This document shows positions 26,851 through 34,988 of a DNA stretch of 64,000 nucleotides, piece by piece; the first letter of the stretch is position 1, and the number at the start of each line of letters is the position of its first letter. The notes beneath the pieces were generated by a model. That model was not told the origin of the DNA. It saw only the letters and a list, made by a program, of their open reading frames with translations, and ran no database searches. The stretch comes from Pseudomonas sp. KUIN-1 (GTDB taxonomy: Bacteria > Pseudomonadota > Gammaproteobacteria > Pseudomonadales > Pseudomonadaceae): positions 3,100,001 through 3,164,000 of the forward strand of contig NZ_AP020337.1 in the NCBI RefSeq assembly GCF_009176725.1. Direction: 5' to 3'. The translations under genes were made by a program, and so were the position numbers.

Positions 26851-27963
26851 ACGATTAGCTTGAATCGCCTCTGGTGGCAACACCTAGCTCCAAAGTCGAT
26901 GCATCGTCGATTAAGCGAAATCGAGAAGCTATTGGCGGGCTGGTGCGGCACTCATTATGGACAGCACTGGTTGAGGGTAGCCCGAACGCCTGGGCAAACA
27001 TTGAGGCTCCTTCCAGGCCAACTGATTCCAGTAGTTCACTTTGTCGCTCTTGGTAGCCGCCCAGTCTACATTGCCCCCCAGCAGCCGGTGCGAGTAGGAC
27101 ACAGATTCGTGGGGGCGAGAGAGTTTGCTTCGGGACGCCCTCTCACAGAAAACGAGATCGCAATATCGCCGTTGATCCGGTTGGACGTGGTGAGCGACGA
27201 TGCTCTTCTCAATGCTGCTAGGAAACTTCAGGTTGGGGGGCATGTCACGGGTGTCAAAACTCCAAGCATTGTTTTTACAATTCCAGCACACTATTTACTC
27301 TCACCCGAAAGATGGCCAGACAAGGCGTATGCGCTTTATCAGCACATTTTTGGAATGGGTAACTCCTATCCCGATGATGGTTTCTTTTATGTCGGGATCA
27401 CAAAGCGGCGATGGCAAACTCGGTGGGCGGAACATATCCGAGCGGTGGAGAAGGGGAGTAATCTACATTTCCATAGTAAATTCAGAGAAGAAAGAGCGGC
27501 GGAAAGGATTACTTACATCCACCATAAGGTAATGGCGATCACGGACGACCTAGATGAACTTTATAACGCCGAGAGGTTTTTTATCGAAGGACACTGGGAT
27601 GATGAGCGACGTCTCAACATGATCCCTGGGGGCAAATCCGGCCTTCAATACCTAAGAGAGCATTCAATACTCAAAAGGGGTGTGGTTGCTACACCGGATG
27701 AGAGAGAGGGTGTCCTTGATGCGTGGATAAGCGACAATCAAGGAGACAGCCTTCCTCCCATAACCCTCACCGAGAGGTGGCAGGATGAGACTTGGGCTGC
27801 TGCCCAGATATGCAGCCGGTCAGACCGTCTATCGGTGTCCCAGATCACGGCGATACGTGAGTTAACCTCTGCTTATCATCCGGAAGAAATTTCGGTCAGG
27901 ACAGGGGCAACGGTCGCCCAGATCCAAAGCATTATTACTGGGAAGACCTATTCAAGGGTGTAG
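26848..27963 (+). CDS. GIY-YIG nuclease domain protein with C-terminal helix-turn-helix
   Basis: Of 371 residues, the first 170 or so form an unassigned domain. A GIY-YIG-type segment follows: GFFYVGITKRRWQTRWAEHIRA (about 178-199) supplies the YxG strand, the catalytic Arg region and His, and a later Glu in ELYNAERFFIEGHW could be the metal-binding residue. The last 40 residues (ITAIRELTSAY...ISVRTGATVAQIQSIITGKTY) look like the small helix-turn-helix repeat seen at the ends of GIY-YIG and HNH homing nucleases. A DNA-cutting role is likely. The first 'GIY' strand is degenerate, so activity is uncertain. Confidence 0.65.
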   Translation: MTISLNRLWWQHLAPKSMHRRLSEIEKLLAGWCGTHYGQHWLRVARTPGQTLRLLPGQLIPVVHFVALGSRPVYIAPQQPVRVGHRFVGAREFASGRPLTENEIAISPLIRLDVVSDDALLNAARKLQVGGHVTGVKTPSIVFTIPAHYLLSPERWPDKAYALYQHIFGMGNSYPDDGFFYVGITKRRWQTRWAEHIRAVEKGSNLHFHSKFREERAAERITYIHHKVMAITDDLDELYNAERFFIEGHWDDERRLNMIPGGKSGLQYLREHSILKRGVVATPDEREGVLDAWISDNQGDSLPPITLTERWQDETWAAAQICSRSDRLSVSQITAIRELTSAYHPEEISVRTGATVAQIQSIITGKTYSRV

Positions 27964-28040
27964 GATTTTTTAGCTGCCGCCATTTAAATAGTAGATAGGG
28001 TTTATGCAGCTAGCAGATCTCGTCTGAAAAATGACAACCC

Positions 28041-28601
28041 CTAAGTGTTCTCCTCAGCTTCAATGAATTTCTTACGATTCACCATCCAAGGCAGCGCAGG
28101 CTGGCTTCGTATTTTCTTGTGGCGATTTCTCGAAAATTCGTACGTCACTAGCTTATCGAAGTGACGGTTCCCCTTCACTACATCATAAGTGATGAGAAAG
28201 TAGATCAGTGGGATTTCAGCGTCGACCCACGTGCTCAGCGTCTCACTTAGTGCTGCATGGACATCTTCAGCTCGACTGTAGCCAATGAAAGTCTGGAAAG
28301 CTGCTTTACTGGCTTTGCTGCGCAATTTTTTTATTTCATTGATGTCCGCGTGCGCGCGCTTCCACTCCCACTCCACGAAGGTCAGGATATCGTGATCGGA
28401 ATATTGTAATACTGCATCCGTACGCCCGCCCGATTCGAAAAGGGCTCTTGCTCCAAGCAGGTTGGCGCATTGACGAATCACCAAGCCCATGTGGATTGTC
28501 CAGTTGGCCCTATTCGCTAGGCCAGCTGCTTCATCAACAGGAAAATCCTTGTACCAAAGATAGTTGAATAGCGTAACGAAGTCCCGCTCAATCCGTTTCA
28601 T
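28041..28601 (-). CDS. Hypothetical protein with PD-(D/E)XK-like motif, last gene of a three-gene unit
   Basis: This 186-residue protein contains GGRTDAVLQYSDHDILTFVEWEWKRA. Asp62 lies at a strand start and Glu79-x-Lys81 in the next strand, separated by 16 residues, the pattern of a PD-(D/E)XK nuclease. Basic residues are concentrated in the C-terminus (KGNRHFDK, SRNRHKKIR). I chose the ATG at 28601, with GGAG eight bases upstream; an earlier ATG at 28652 is also in frame. Its start overlaps the small gene before it by 14 bases. No exact family was recognised. Confidence 0.5.
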   Translation of the reverse strand: MKRIERDFVTLFNYLWYKDFPVDEAAGLANRANWTIHMGLVIRQCANLLGARALFESGGRTDAVLQYSDHDILTFVEWEWKRAHADINEIKKLRSKASKAAFQTFIGYSRAEDVHAALSETLSTWVDAEIPLIYFLITYDVVKGNRHFDKLVTYEFSRNRHKKIRSQPALPWMVNRKKFIEAEENT

Positions 28602-28803
28602 CCCCATTTCTCCATGTGTCTGATAATCCGTTGAAATAAGCTTTCCAGTCATGGCCAGAGTTAAAAAAAACAGCCCGGTTCAACGCCTTATGCATCTGGG
28701 ACTCTTGTGGCTGCATAGGCTCGACCCTGTTGAGATTCACCGTTACCTGGCAATCCTGGATCCAGAGGTTTGACCAGCGGGTCAGTTCAATAGGTCGCCC
28801 CAC
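28588..28803 (-). CDS. Possible 71-residue linking protein of the three-gene unit
   Basis: This frame overlaps the stop of the 653-residue gene by 22 bases and the start of the nuclease-like gene by 14. That is the tight packing expected of a co-translated unit. The product is polar (HKALNRAVFFNSGHDWKAYF) with no family recognised. Because it fills a gap that would otherwise hold no gene, it may be real, but chance cannot be excluded. Confidence 0.35.
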   Translation of the reverse strand: MGRPIELTRWSNLWIQDCQVTVNLNRVEPMQPQESQMHKALNRAVFFNSGHDWKAYFNGLSDTWRNGDETD

Positions 28804-30743
28804 TTACGTTGCAACGCTTGTTCTTCGGCGGCGATCTGATGGGTGAGCCCGGTGATCCAACCGGTAGCGAAGTGGTTTGCTTCACGCAGCAGCGACATGA
28901 TGTCGTCGGCCTGAAATTCCCCAGGCTTTTGCACTGACTCTGCCTCGGTGAGCATTTTGCGCACCATCGTGTTCAGATCCTGTTTAGTGGCAACTTTGGC
29001 TAGGCCATAGGCGAAGGGCACCGATTCGTTTTCGACATCTAAAGTGGCACCCGGCAGTTCCAAATACTTCTCGCAAACCATCAAAAAACCAGTGAAGAAT
29101 GCTTCGAACACCTTGTCTTGCCGCATTTCTTCCGGGATCTTGTGGTACGAGAAGCCGTACATGAACGACAGCACAAACATTATTTGCGATTCCACCTTGG
29201 CCTGAGGCTGGTCAGCAAGTTTCTGCGCCTTAATCAGTACCGCATCTAGGCATTGAATTGGCAGGCTAAACAATAATACGTCGGCGTCCTCTGTGAGTTC
29301 CGCTTGCAGGGCCTGCGAGATGCTCTGGATTTTCGCGATAGCGGCCGCGCCATCGGCGATTAAGGGAGGAGGGGCGTCGTCCAGCAAATCGTTAAGCTGG
29401 TTGTCGAAGCCTAGCATGGCCACCGGAATCGGCGCGGCCAGTGTTGCCAAGGTCTGGGCTTCTTCTTGCAGCAGCTTGTCCAGAATTTTGTTGCGATTCT
29501 CCAAAACGAATTTGACGAACACATGTTCTTTAAGCGCCAACCTCACAAAACCTGGCAGGAAGGCGTATAGGATGCCGGCTAGCTTTTCGATATTTTCGTC
29601 GTTTCGCAAAGCGGCTAGCCAGGCTTCGCCGGTCTTCTCCTTCAAAAACGGGATAATATTCGACTTATTCTGCTCAATAGCCCCGGCGATATAGTTTAGC
29701 AATTTGTCTTTGGTACCGCTTACAGCGGGCTTATCGGCGGTTTTTTCAGGTGTTATTTTTTCTGGCTGCGCAGTCACTGTACGCACGGGAGCTGGTTGCT
29801 CGAGGATTTGGGGCTCGATAAATGTGAGAGCTTCCACTTCATCGGTGGCGGTGTGATCGGACTCAACTGGCGCTACCACTTCAACAGGTGCACCGCTCAA
29901 ATCGGCAGCGCGTGCAGTTTTCAAAGCAGCATTGATAGCCGAAATAAACGGCCCGAGTTCCTTCTCGCCCACTTGGGTCAGTGCACCGATCTTGCGGCCA
30001 TTGATATGCAAATCGCGTTTGGTCAGGTTTAGAGTTTGCGCGTGACGCCAGAAGAATAGCTTGGGCGAATCCATAAGCACTTTCATGGCGAAGGTTTCGC
30101 TGCCAAACAACATTCCTTCTTTCGCGCCGCCGAACAGCGTGTCGTCGATTAATATCAGCACGTCATCAGCGGACAGAGTGCCGCCGTAGGAAGCCAGCGC
30201 CCCTTGAAGTTTCTTTGGCGGAATATTGGGTTTGACGAACATCCGCTCGGGCGCTAAGCGCTGCGCTGCAGTGACAACATTCTGCACCACCCGTTGCACC
30301 TGCTCCTCCGAAAGCTCGGTTTGGCCTTTGGCCTCCCCGAGAGCTATGGCGCTGCCCGTGCGAACCACTTCGCGCCATTCATCCAGCAACGCAAAAAAGT
30401 GCTGAAGGTTTTTTTGGTCAACCACACTCATAGTGGTGACTGCCTCGCCGTCTAAGTGGACTTTGGCGCCTTTTGCTTCCAGCGTTTTTACGTTCTTGAA
30501 CTCGTACGGTTCCATGTCGGAGAACATTTCTTTGAAGCCGAAGAAGTCCTCTGCAATCAAAGCGCCTTCCTTGCCGCTGCCAAACATTGTGTCGTCGATC
30601 AGCACCCTTATGCTGGCCGGATCTTCATTGAGGCCGTAAGAATCCAGTGCGTTATTGAGCATCACGGACGGAATATACGGGGCGACGTAAATACGGTCGG
30701 CGCCCGAATAACGTTTGGCGGCAAAGAACTCCTGTAGCAACAT
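28782..30743 (-). CDS. Large hypothetical protein with two tandem copies of an unknown domain
   Basis: The 653-residue protein has two related N-terminal domains about 150 residues apart. Copy 1 (about 17-122) contains IDDTMFGSGKEG (49-60) and copy 2 (about 167-272) contains IDDTLFGGAKEG (199-210), each preceded by a Y-x-x-P-x-IP segment and followed by beta-rich sequence. I associate this IDDT-x-FG pattern with PH-like signalling domains, but only from memory. The C-terminal 350 residues are helical, with a Pro/Glu linker around 290-340. ATG 30743 has AAAGGA eight bases upstream, better than the longer frame from 30839. It heads the overlapping unit with the nuclease-like gene. Confidence 0.6.
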   Translation of the reverse strand: MLLQEFFAAKRYSGADRIYVAPYIPSVMLNNALDSYGLNEDPASIRVLIDDTMFGSGKEGALIAEDFFGFKEMFSDMEPYEFKNVKTLEAKGAKVHLDGEAVTTMSVVDQKNLQHFFALLDEWREVVRTGSAIALGEAKGQTELSEEQVQRVVQNVVTAAQRLAPERMFVKPNIPPKKLQGALASYGGTLSADDVLILIDDTLFGGAKEGMLFGSETFAMKVLMDSPKLFFWRHAQTLNLTKRDLHINGRKIGALTQVGEKELGPFISAINAALKTARAADLSGAPVEVVAPVESDHTATDEVEALTFIEPQILEQPAPVRTVTAQPEKITPEKTADKPAVSGTKDKLLNYIAGAIEQNKSNIIPFLKEKTGEAWLAALRNDENIEKLAGILYAFLPGFVRLALKEHVFVKFVLENRNKILDKLLQEEAQTLATLAAPIPVAMLGFDNQLNDLLDDAPPPLIADGAAAIAKIQSISQALQAELTEDADVLLFSLPIQCLDAVLIKAQKLADQPQAKVESQIMFVLSFMYGFSYHKIPEEMRQDKVFEAFFTGFLMVCEKYLELPGATLDVENESVPFAYGLAKVATKQDLNTMVRKMLTEAESVQKPGEFQADDIMSLLREANHFATGWITGLTHQIAAEEQALQRKWGDLLN

Positions 30744-31446
30744 GCGCACATCCTTTGTGTCCGCCACCCACCAGAGCAAGCGGCTAAGAAAAAGTAAGAT
30801 CCAGTGGATTTCCTTACAGGTTTTCGGCGCCCACGGCACAATCTTGAGCGGGGGCTAAACGTTTCTTGCGGTAAGCGCGGGTCTTTATACGTGACATCCA
30901 GACTGACGATGAAGCCTCGGCACCGTCGCTAAAACTTTCTCTCTGCCACCCTTAATGGTCATCGCATGTAGGCCCCTGTTCGGCCTCCGACCCCGTAGAG
31001 TGATCTACTCTTGTTCTAGTATGGTGCTCGAGCTTGGGAGGTGTATTGCGCAGTGCAGGTGACAACATGACAGACATAAGAATATACACAATTTAACATA
31101 ATATACATTATGCGTAACAAAGTATTACGTAATCTGGACCAATTGCCCAGCGTATTTCAGCAGGAAAAGGCTCCTGCCGACACATCCCAACCAACCTCGA
31201 GTCTCGCCTGAGCTAAACCGCCACTTACAAACACTTCATGTGCTGACGAACCCAGTTCTGCATCCAGTTCCTTTACCAAATTCAGAGCATGGATCTGCAG
31301 CGCTGTCGCGATACCTCGATGACCAGGTCGTACGCATTAGCATCAAGTGGGTCGAGAACCAGATCCAACCATGCGCACCTGGTGGACACTATCCTGCGAT
31401 GTATTTAGGGTTACTTTTCCCACGTAACCCGACCTACGAGAGCTTT
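30744..31446. other. Gene-free region with AT-rich palindromes
   Basis: No gene is evident in about 700 bases. CATAAT-ATAC-ATTATG (31097-31112) and the perfect palindrome ATTACGTAAT (31124-31133) sit in a very AT-rich patch suitable for a promoter or operator. An in-frame extension of the PhzF gene back to 31240 has no protein-like character and is not called. Confidence 0.45.
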
Positions 31447-31917
31447 ATGCCCAATACACTGAGTTTTCACCAGGTTGATGTATTCGCCAGTAAGCCCTTG
31501 GAAGGCAATGCACTCGCAGTCGTCAGCGACGCTGATGATCTGACCGCCGAACAAATGGCCGCATTCGCACGTTGGACAAACCTTAGCGAGACTACATTTC
31601 TCATGCGTCCTACCCATCCTGATAACGTAGGAGCCTTTGCCCATTGGATCGGACTAGATGCACAAGCTGATATCGAAGTTCGAGCCTTCATTAGCAACAG
31701 GTCTGCCGAAGACCCTGTTACTGGCAGCCTTAATGCCAGCCTTGCCCAATGGCTAATACCAGCCGGGCTAATGCCGAAAAGATATACCGTCAGCCAAGGT
31801 ACGGCGTTGGGGCGTCACGGACGAATTCAGGTGGAACACATTGGCGAGCGCATCTGGATTGGTGGGGAAGTACAAAATGCATTACCGGTCGAGTCTCTTT
31901 TTAACCGGTGCAGATGA
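31447..31917 (+). pseudogene. PhzF-family protein with a large internal deletion
   Basis: The 156-residue frame starts like a normal PhzF protein (FHQVDVFASKPLEGN, NLSETTF with the catalytic Glu) and ends like one (EDPVTGSLNASLAQWL, then GRIQVE). The family is normally 260-300 residues. The segment after RPTHPD (residue 59, near base 31624), including the ELPFAGHPT region that completes the active site, is missing. The reading frame survives across the junction. An isomerase or epimerase-like activity is therefore unlikely. GAGAG sits close upstream of the ATG. Confidence 0.75.
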
Positions 31918-31993
31918 CTAAAAATCAGGTTGAGCCGAGGCCCCTGTGCGCCAGCAGAACAACCGCCCTCGCCCAGCCTTAAAACCCCTGAGA

Positions 31994-32033
31994 TTGATAA
32001 CTCAACTAAACAGTCATTTAGTTGAGTTATCAA
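31994..32033. repeat. Perfect 17-base inverted repeat between convergent genes
   Basis: The arms TTGATAACTCAACTAAA and TTTAGTTGAGTTATCAA are exact complements with a six-base loop. It lies between the deleted PhzF frame and the convergent Nudix gene, so it could work as a bidirectional terminator, but no T tract follows on either strand. A short mobile or recombination palindrome is another possibility. Confidence 0.8.
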
Positions 32034-32082
32034 CCAACACCAAAAAGCACCTCCGCCCACACTTGCCTCAGGCAGAAAACAC

Positions 32083-32610
32083 TCACCGACTGACGATCAA
32101 CTCTGCTTCAACTTTTCTCAGCATAAAGGTCTCGCGCTGTATGGACTGCCCCATCGAAGACTCCTGGCGCTGCATAACAGCCTCATTATGGGCGATGGCT
32201 TCAGTTACGCCGATCCAGACGGGCCGCATGCCATTGGCTATTTCATGGCTTTCCATCCTCACGGGCTCTAACTGGTGCGCGACATCGCACAGATAGAAAT
32301 GCGAGGTCATGTGCATCAGATCATACTGGGGCTTCCAATAGGGCCGGTACTCCTCGATGTAACCATAATGCTCGAGCACCTGGATTTCGCGAGCGCCCGT
32401 CTCTTCTTCAAGCTCACGCTTCAGACCAGTAACAATGTCCTCGTTTGCATCAAGGCCGCCACCGGGAAAACTGAAGTCGTTATAGCGTTCAGTAAAGAGT
32501 AAAAGGATTTTCTCATCCCTCAATACGATGCCGCGTGCCGCATGGCGTCGGAATATTCTGCCCTGTGTGGATTTCAGTTCGGGATGAATGATTTCGGTAA
32601 TGAGTTGCAT
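32083..32610 (-). CDS. Nudix hydrolase
   Basis: This 175-residue protein has a complete Nudix box (GGGLDANEDIVTGL followed by KRELEEETGA) after a strand motif typical of the fold (ILLLFTERYNDFSFPGG). The family hydrolyses nucleotide-linked diphosphates with a divalent metal held by the REXXEE glutamates. The substrate is not predictable. It is monocistronic, its start near the end of the LysR regulator gene. It is the second Nudix gene in the accessory region and is not closely similar to the one at 21597. Confidence 0.88.
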   Translation of the reverse strand: MQLITEIIHPELKSTQGRIFRRHAARGIVLRDEKILLLFTERYNDFSFPGGGLDANEDIVTGLKRELEEETGAREIQVLEHYGYIEEYRPYWKPQYDLMHMTSHFYLCDVAHQLEPVRMESHEIANGMRPVWIGVTEAIAHNEAVMQRQESSMGQSIQRETFMLRKVEAELIVSR

Positions 32611-32664
32611 CGGGTCTTCATTTCAAGTGAACAGGGGAATTCGAATCATTGTACCAATAGCAAA

Positions 32665-33564
32665 TCAACGGCTGTGATTGCCGAGGGTGCGCAGATCCTC
32701 CAGCAACCGAACGAATTCGACAACGGCTGGAGCCATTGTTTGCTCCGAACGGGTAATAAGCCCGATCTGCCGAACGACACCCGGATGATCAACTGGCACT
32801 TTGCTCAGGTCTCCCCGCCCATCGTCCGCCGACTCCGGAAGAAGCGTAATGCCCTGCCCCTGTCTGACCAACGCCAGTACCGTAGACATGTAATTGGCTT
32901 CCAGACCCGCAGATAAAGGCAGTTGCTCGTCAGCAAACACTCGCTCGACCAGATCGCGAACGCTGCTTTCCCTGCCAGTAAGAACGATCGGGAAAACAGC
33001 TATCTCGTTCAGTCTCACTGCGCAACGCTTCGCCAGTGGATGGTCTTTGGGAGCGAACAGGCATAAACGGTCTTCCAGGATGGCGTTGAACTCCAACCCA
33101 TGGGTGGGCCGAGCCTGTACGCCTAATCCGAAATCCACCTCGCGCTCCATGACAAGCGCATCGATTCGTTGCGCGACGACATCTCGCAGCCTGACCTCGA
33201 CACCGGGAAATCGCTCGCGAAACGTCTTCAACACTGTAGGCAGTACGCCGGAACACAGCGATGGCAATGCGGCGATGGTGATCAGGCCGCGTCGTGAGGC
33301 TGCGATATCCCGCGCGGCGCTAACAATGTTGTCCAGATCCAGCAGCAGTTTCTCCATGGGCAACAGCGCATTTTGCCCGGCACCGGTCAGGCAGACATGG
33401 CGTGGGCTTCGTTCCAGCAAGGCAACGCCGAGCCAATCCTCCAGGTGCTGGATTTGCACGGTCAGTGCAGACGGCGACAAGTTGAGAGCGGCTGCTGCCT
33501 TGGAAAAACTGCCGGTCTGAGCCACTGACAGGAAGGCGCGGATGTGCTGGATCGAATTCTTCAT
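32665..33564 (-). CDS. LysR-family transcriptional regulator
   Basis: The 299-residue protein has a LysR helix-turn-helix (FLSVAQTGSFSKAAAALNLSPSALTVQIQHLEDWLGVALLER) in residues 10-52 and a substrate-binding effector domain after it. The ATG at 33564 is the usual LysR start. A longer frame would run through the divergent promoter region. It faces the CitMHS transporter gene 131 bp away, the standard layout for a LysR protein that controls its divergent neighbour in response to a substrate, probably a carboxylate. Confidence 0.92.
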   Translation of the reverse strand: MKNSIQHIRAFLSVAQTGSFSKAAAALNLSPSALTVQIQHLEDWLGVALLERSPRHVCLTGAGQNALLPMEKLLLDLDNIVSAARDIAASRRGLITIAALPSLCSGVLPTVLKTFRERFPGVEVRLRDVVAQRIDALVMEREVDFGLGVQARPTHGLEFNAILEDRLCLFAPKDHPLAKRCAVRLNEIAVFPIVLTGRESSVRDLVERVFADEQLPLSAGLEANYMSTVLALVRQGQGITLLPESADDGRGDLSKVPVDHPGVVRQIGLITRSEQTMAPAVVEFVRLLEDLRTLGNHSR

Positions 33565-33695
33565 TTTGTTTTTCCGAACAAGACCCAGTGAATATTTCAA
33601 TTCACAGAGCATAGCGTTGTTGCTATTACTCTTGCGAAACAACAATAGGGTATCTCGTCGCTGCCGCGCACAGGGATGCCGAAGAGGATCAGCCA
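33565..33695. promoter_or_regulatory. Divergent promoter region of lysR and citMHS genes
   Basis: The 131-base gap contains an inverted repeat GTTGTT (33616-33621) and AACAAC (33638-33643), with partly matching flanks (TAGC/GCTA, AATAG). This is a plausible LysR binding region. The exact operator cannot be fixed by eye. Confidence 0.35.
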
Positions 33696-34988
33696 ATGCT
33701 CGCCACACTCGGTGTGATAACCATTCTTGCCATGCTCGTCAGCATCATGAGCAAACGCATCTCTCCCCTGGTTGCATTGATCGCCCTGCCGATCATCGCC
33801 GCCCTCCTCGCTGGTTTCGGTCTGCAAACCAGTGGCCTCATCATCACCGGCATCAAGAACGTTGCGCCCGTCGTCGGAATGTTTGTATTCGCCATTCTGT
33901 TCTTCGGCATCATGACGGATGCCGGCATGCTCGATCCGATCATCGATCGCATCCTCAAACGGGTCGGCACACGGCCAACCCGCATCATCATGGGCACCGC
34001 ACTGCTGGCGCTGTTGGTGCATCTGGACGGCTCCGGCGCGGTTACCTTTCTCGTGACCATTCCCGCCATGCTGCCGTTGTACACGCGCCTTGGCATGGAT
34101 AAACGCATACTGGCTTGCGTAACGGCGATGGCTGCGGGGGTCAACTTCCTGCCCTGGACGGGCCCGGTGCTGCGCTCCTCCGCCGCCCTTCATGTGCCGG
34201 TTTCGGATCTGTTTCAGCCGCTCATTCCGGTACAGATCGTCGGACTGATCTTCGTCTTCACCTGCGCGTTTTTCCTGGGACGGCGCGAAGAGCGACGCCT
34301 GGGCCTGGGCCCTGACAATCTTGATGTAAAACCCCACCAACGCGTACTCAGCGACGCCGAGTGTGAACTGCGCAAACCTCGGTTGTTCTGGATCAACCTG
34401 CTGCTGACGCTGGTGGTGATGGGCATGATGATCGCGGGGGTTGTAGACCCGGTGGTGATGTTCATGCTCGGCACCGTGATTGCCTTGTGCATCAACTACC
34501 CTGCCGTGGACGCACAGCGGGCACGCATCGATGCACACGCCAAGACAGCCCTGACCATGGCCAGCATCCTGCTGGCTGCCGGGGTGTTTACAGGAATCAT
34601 GCAAGGCACCGGGATGCTGAAGGCCATGGCAGAAGTGGCCGTGGGCCAGATCCCGGCCGGGCACGGCAAGCTGATCCCGGTGGTTGTAGGCTTTATATCA
34701 ATGCCCTTGAGCCTGCTTTTCGATCCGGACTCCTTCTACTTCGGCATCATGCCCGTGGTCGCCGAGGTCGGCAAAGCCCTCGGTGTCGACCCGATGCAGG
34801 TCGCACAGGCGTCGTTGCTTGGCGTGCATACCACCGGCTTCCCGGTCAGCCCGTTGACGCCAGCGACCTTTCTGCTGGTCGGCCTGTGCAAGATCGAGCT
34901 GGCCGATCACCAGCGCTTCACTATCCCTTTCCTGTTTGCGGCCTCGGTCATCATGACCCTGACCGCTATGGTCATAGGAGTTTTCTGA
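33696..34988 (+). CDS. CitMHS-family carboxylate (citrate) transporter
   Basis: The 430-residue protein has about eleven or twelve membrane helices and the layout of the CitMHS family, which takes up citrate-metal complexes with protons. Typical segments are [33 protein letters not shown] and the C-terminal [12 protein letters not shown] and [19 protein letters not shown]. It ends immediately before the AtuA-like gene, so the three genes 33696-36712 form one operon. The substrate may be citrate or another tricarboxylate, and neighbouring AtuA-like genes point to a less usual carboxylate. Confidence 0.87.
   Translation: MLATLGVITILAMLVSIMSKRISPLVALIALPIIAALLAGFGLQTSGLIITGIKNVAPVVGMFVFAILFFGIMTDAGMLDPIIDRILKRVGTRPTRIIMGTALLALLVHLDGSGAVTFLVTIPAMLPLYTRLGMDKRILACVTAMAAGVNFLPWTGPVLRSSAALHVPVSDLFQPLIPVQIVGLIFVFTCAFFLGRREERRLGLGPDNLDVKPHQRVLSDAECELRKPRLFWINLLLTLVVMGMMIAGVVDPVVMFMLGTVIALCINYPAVDAQRARIDAHAKTALTMASILLAAGVFTGIMQGTGMLKAMAEVAVGQIPAGHGKLIPVVVGFISMPLSLLFDPDSFYFGIMPVVAEVGKALGVDPMQVAQASLLGVHTTGFPVSPLTPATFLLVGLCKIELADHQRFTIPFLFAASVIMTLTAMVIGVF

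Noticed and set aside
33597..34664. 355-codon open frame antisense to the CitMHS transporter
   Set aside because: It is a His/Asp/Gln-rich shadow of a membrane protein and covers the divergent promoter region.
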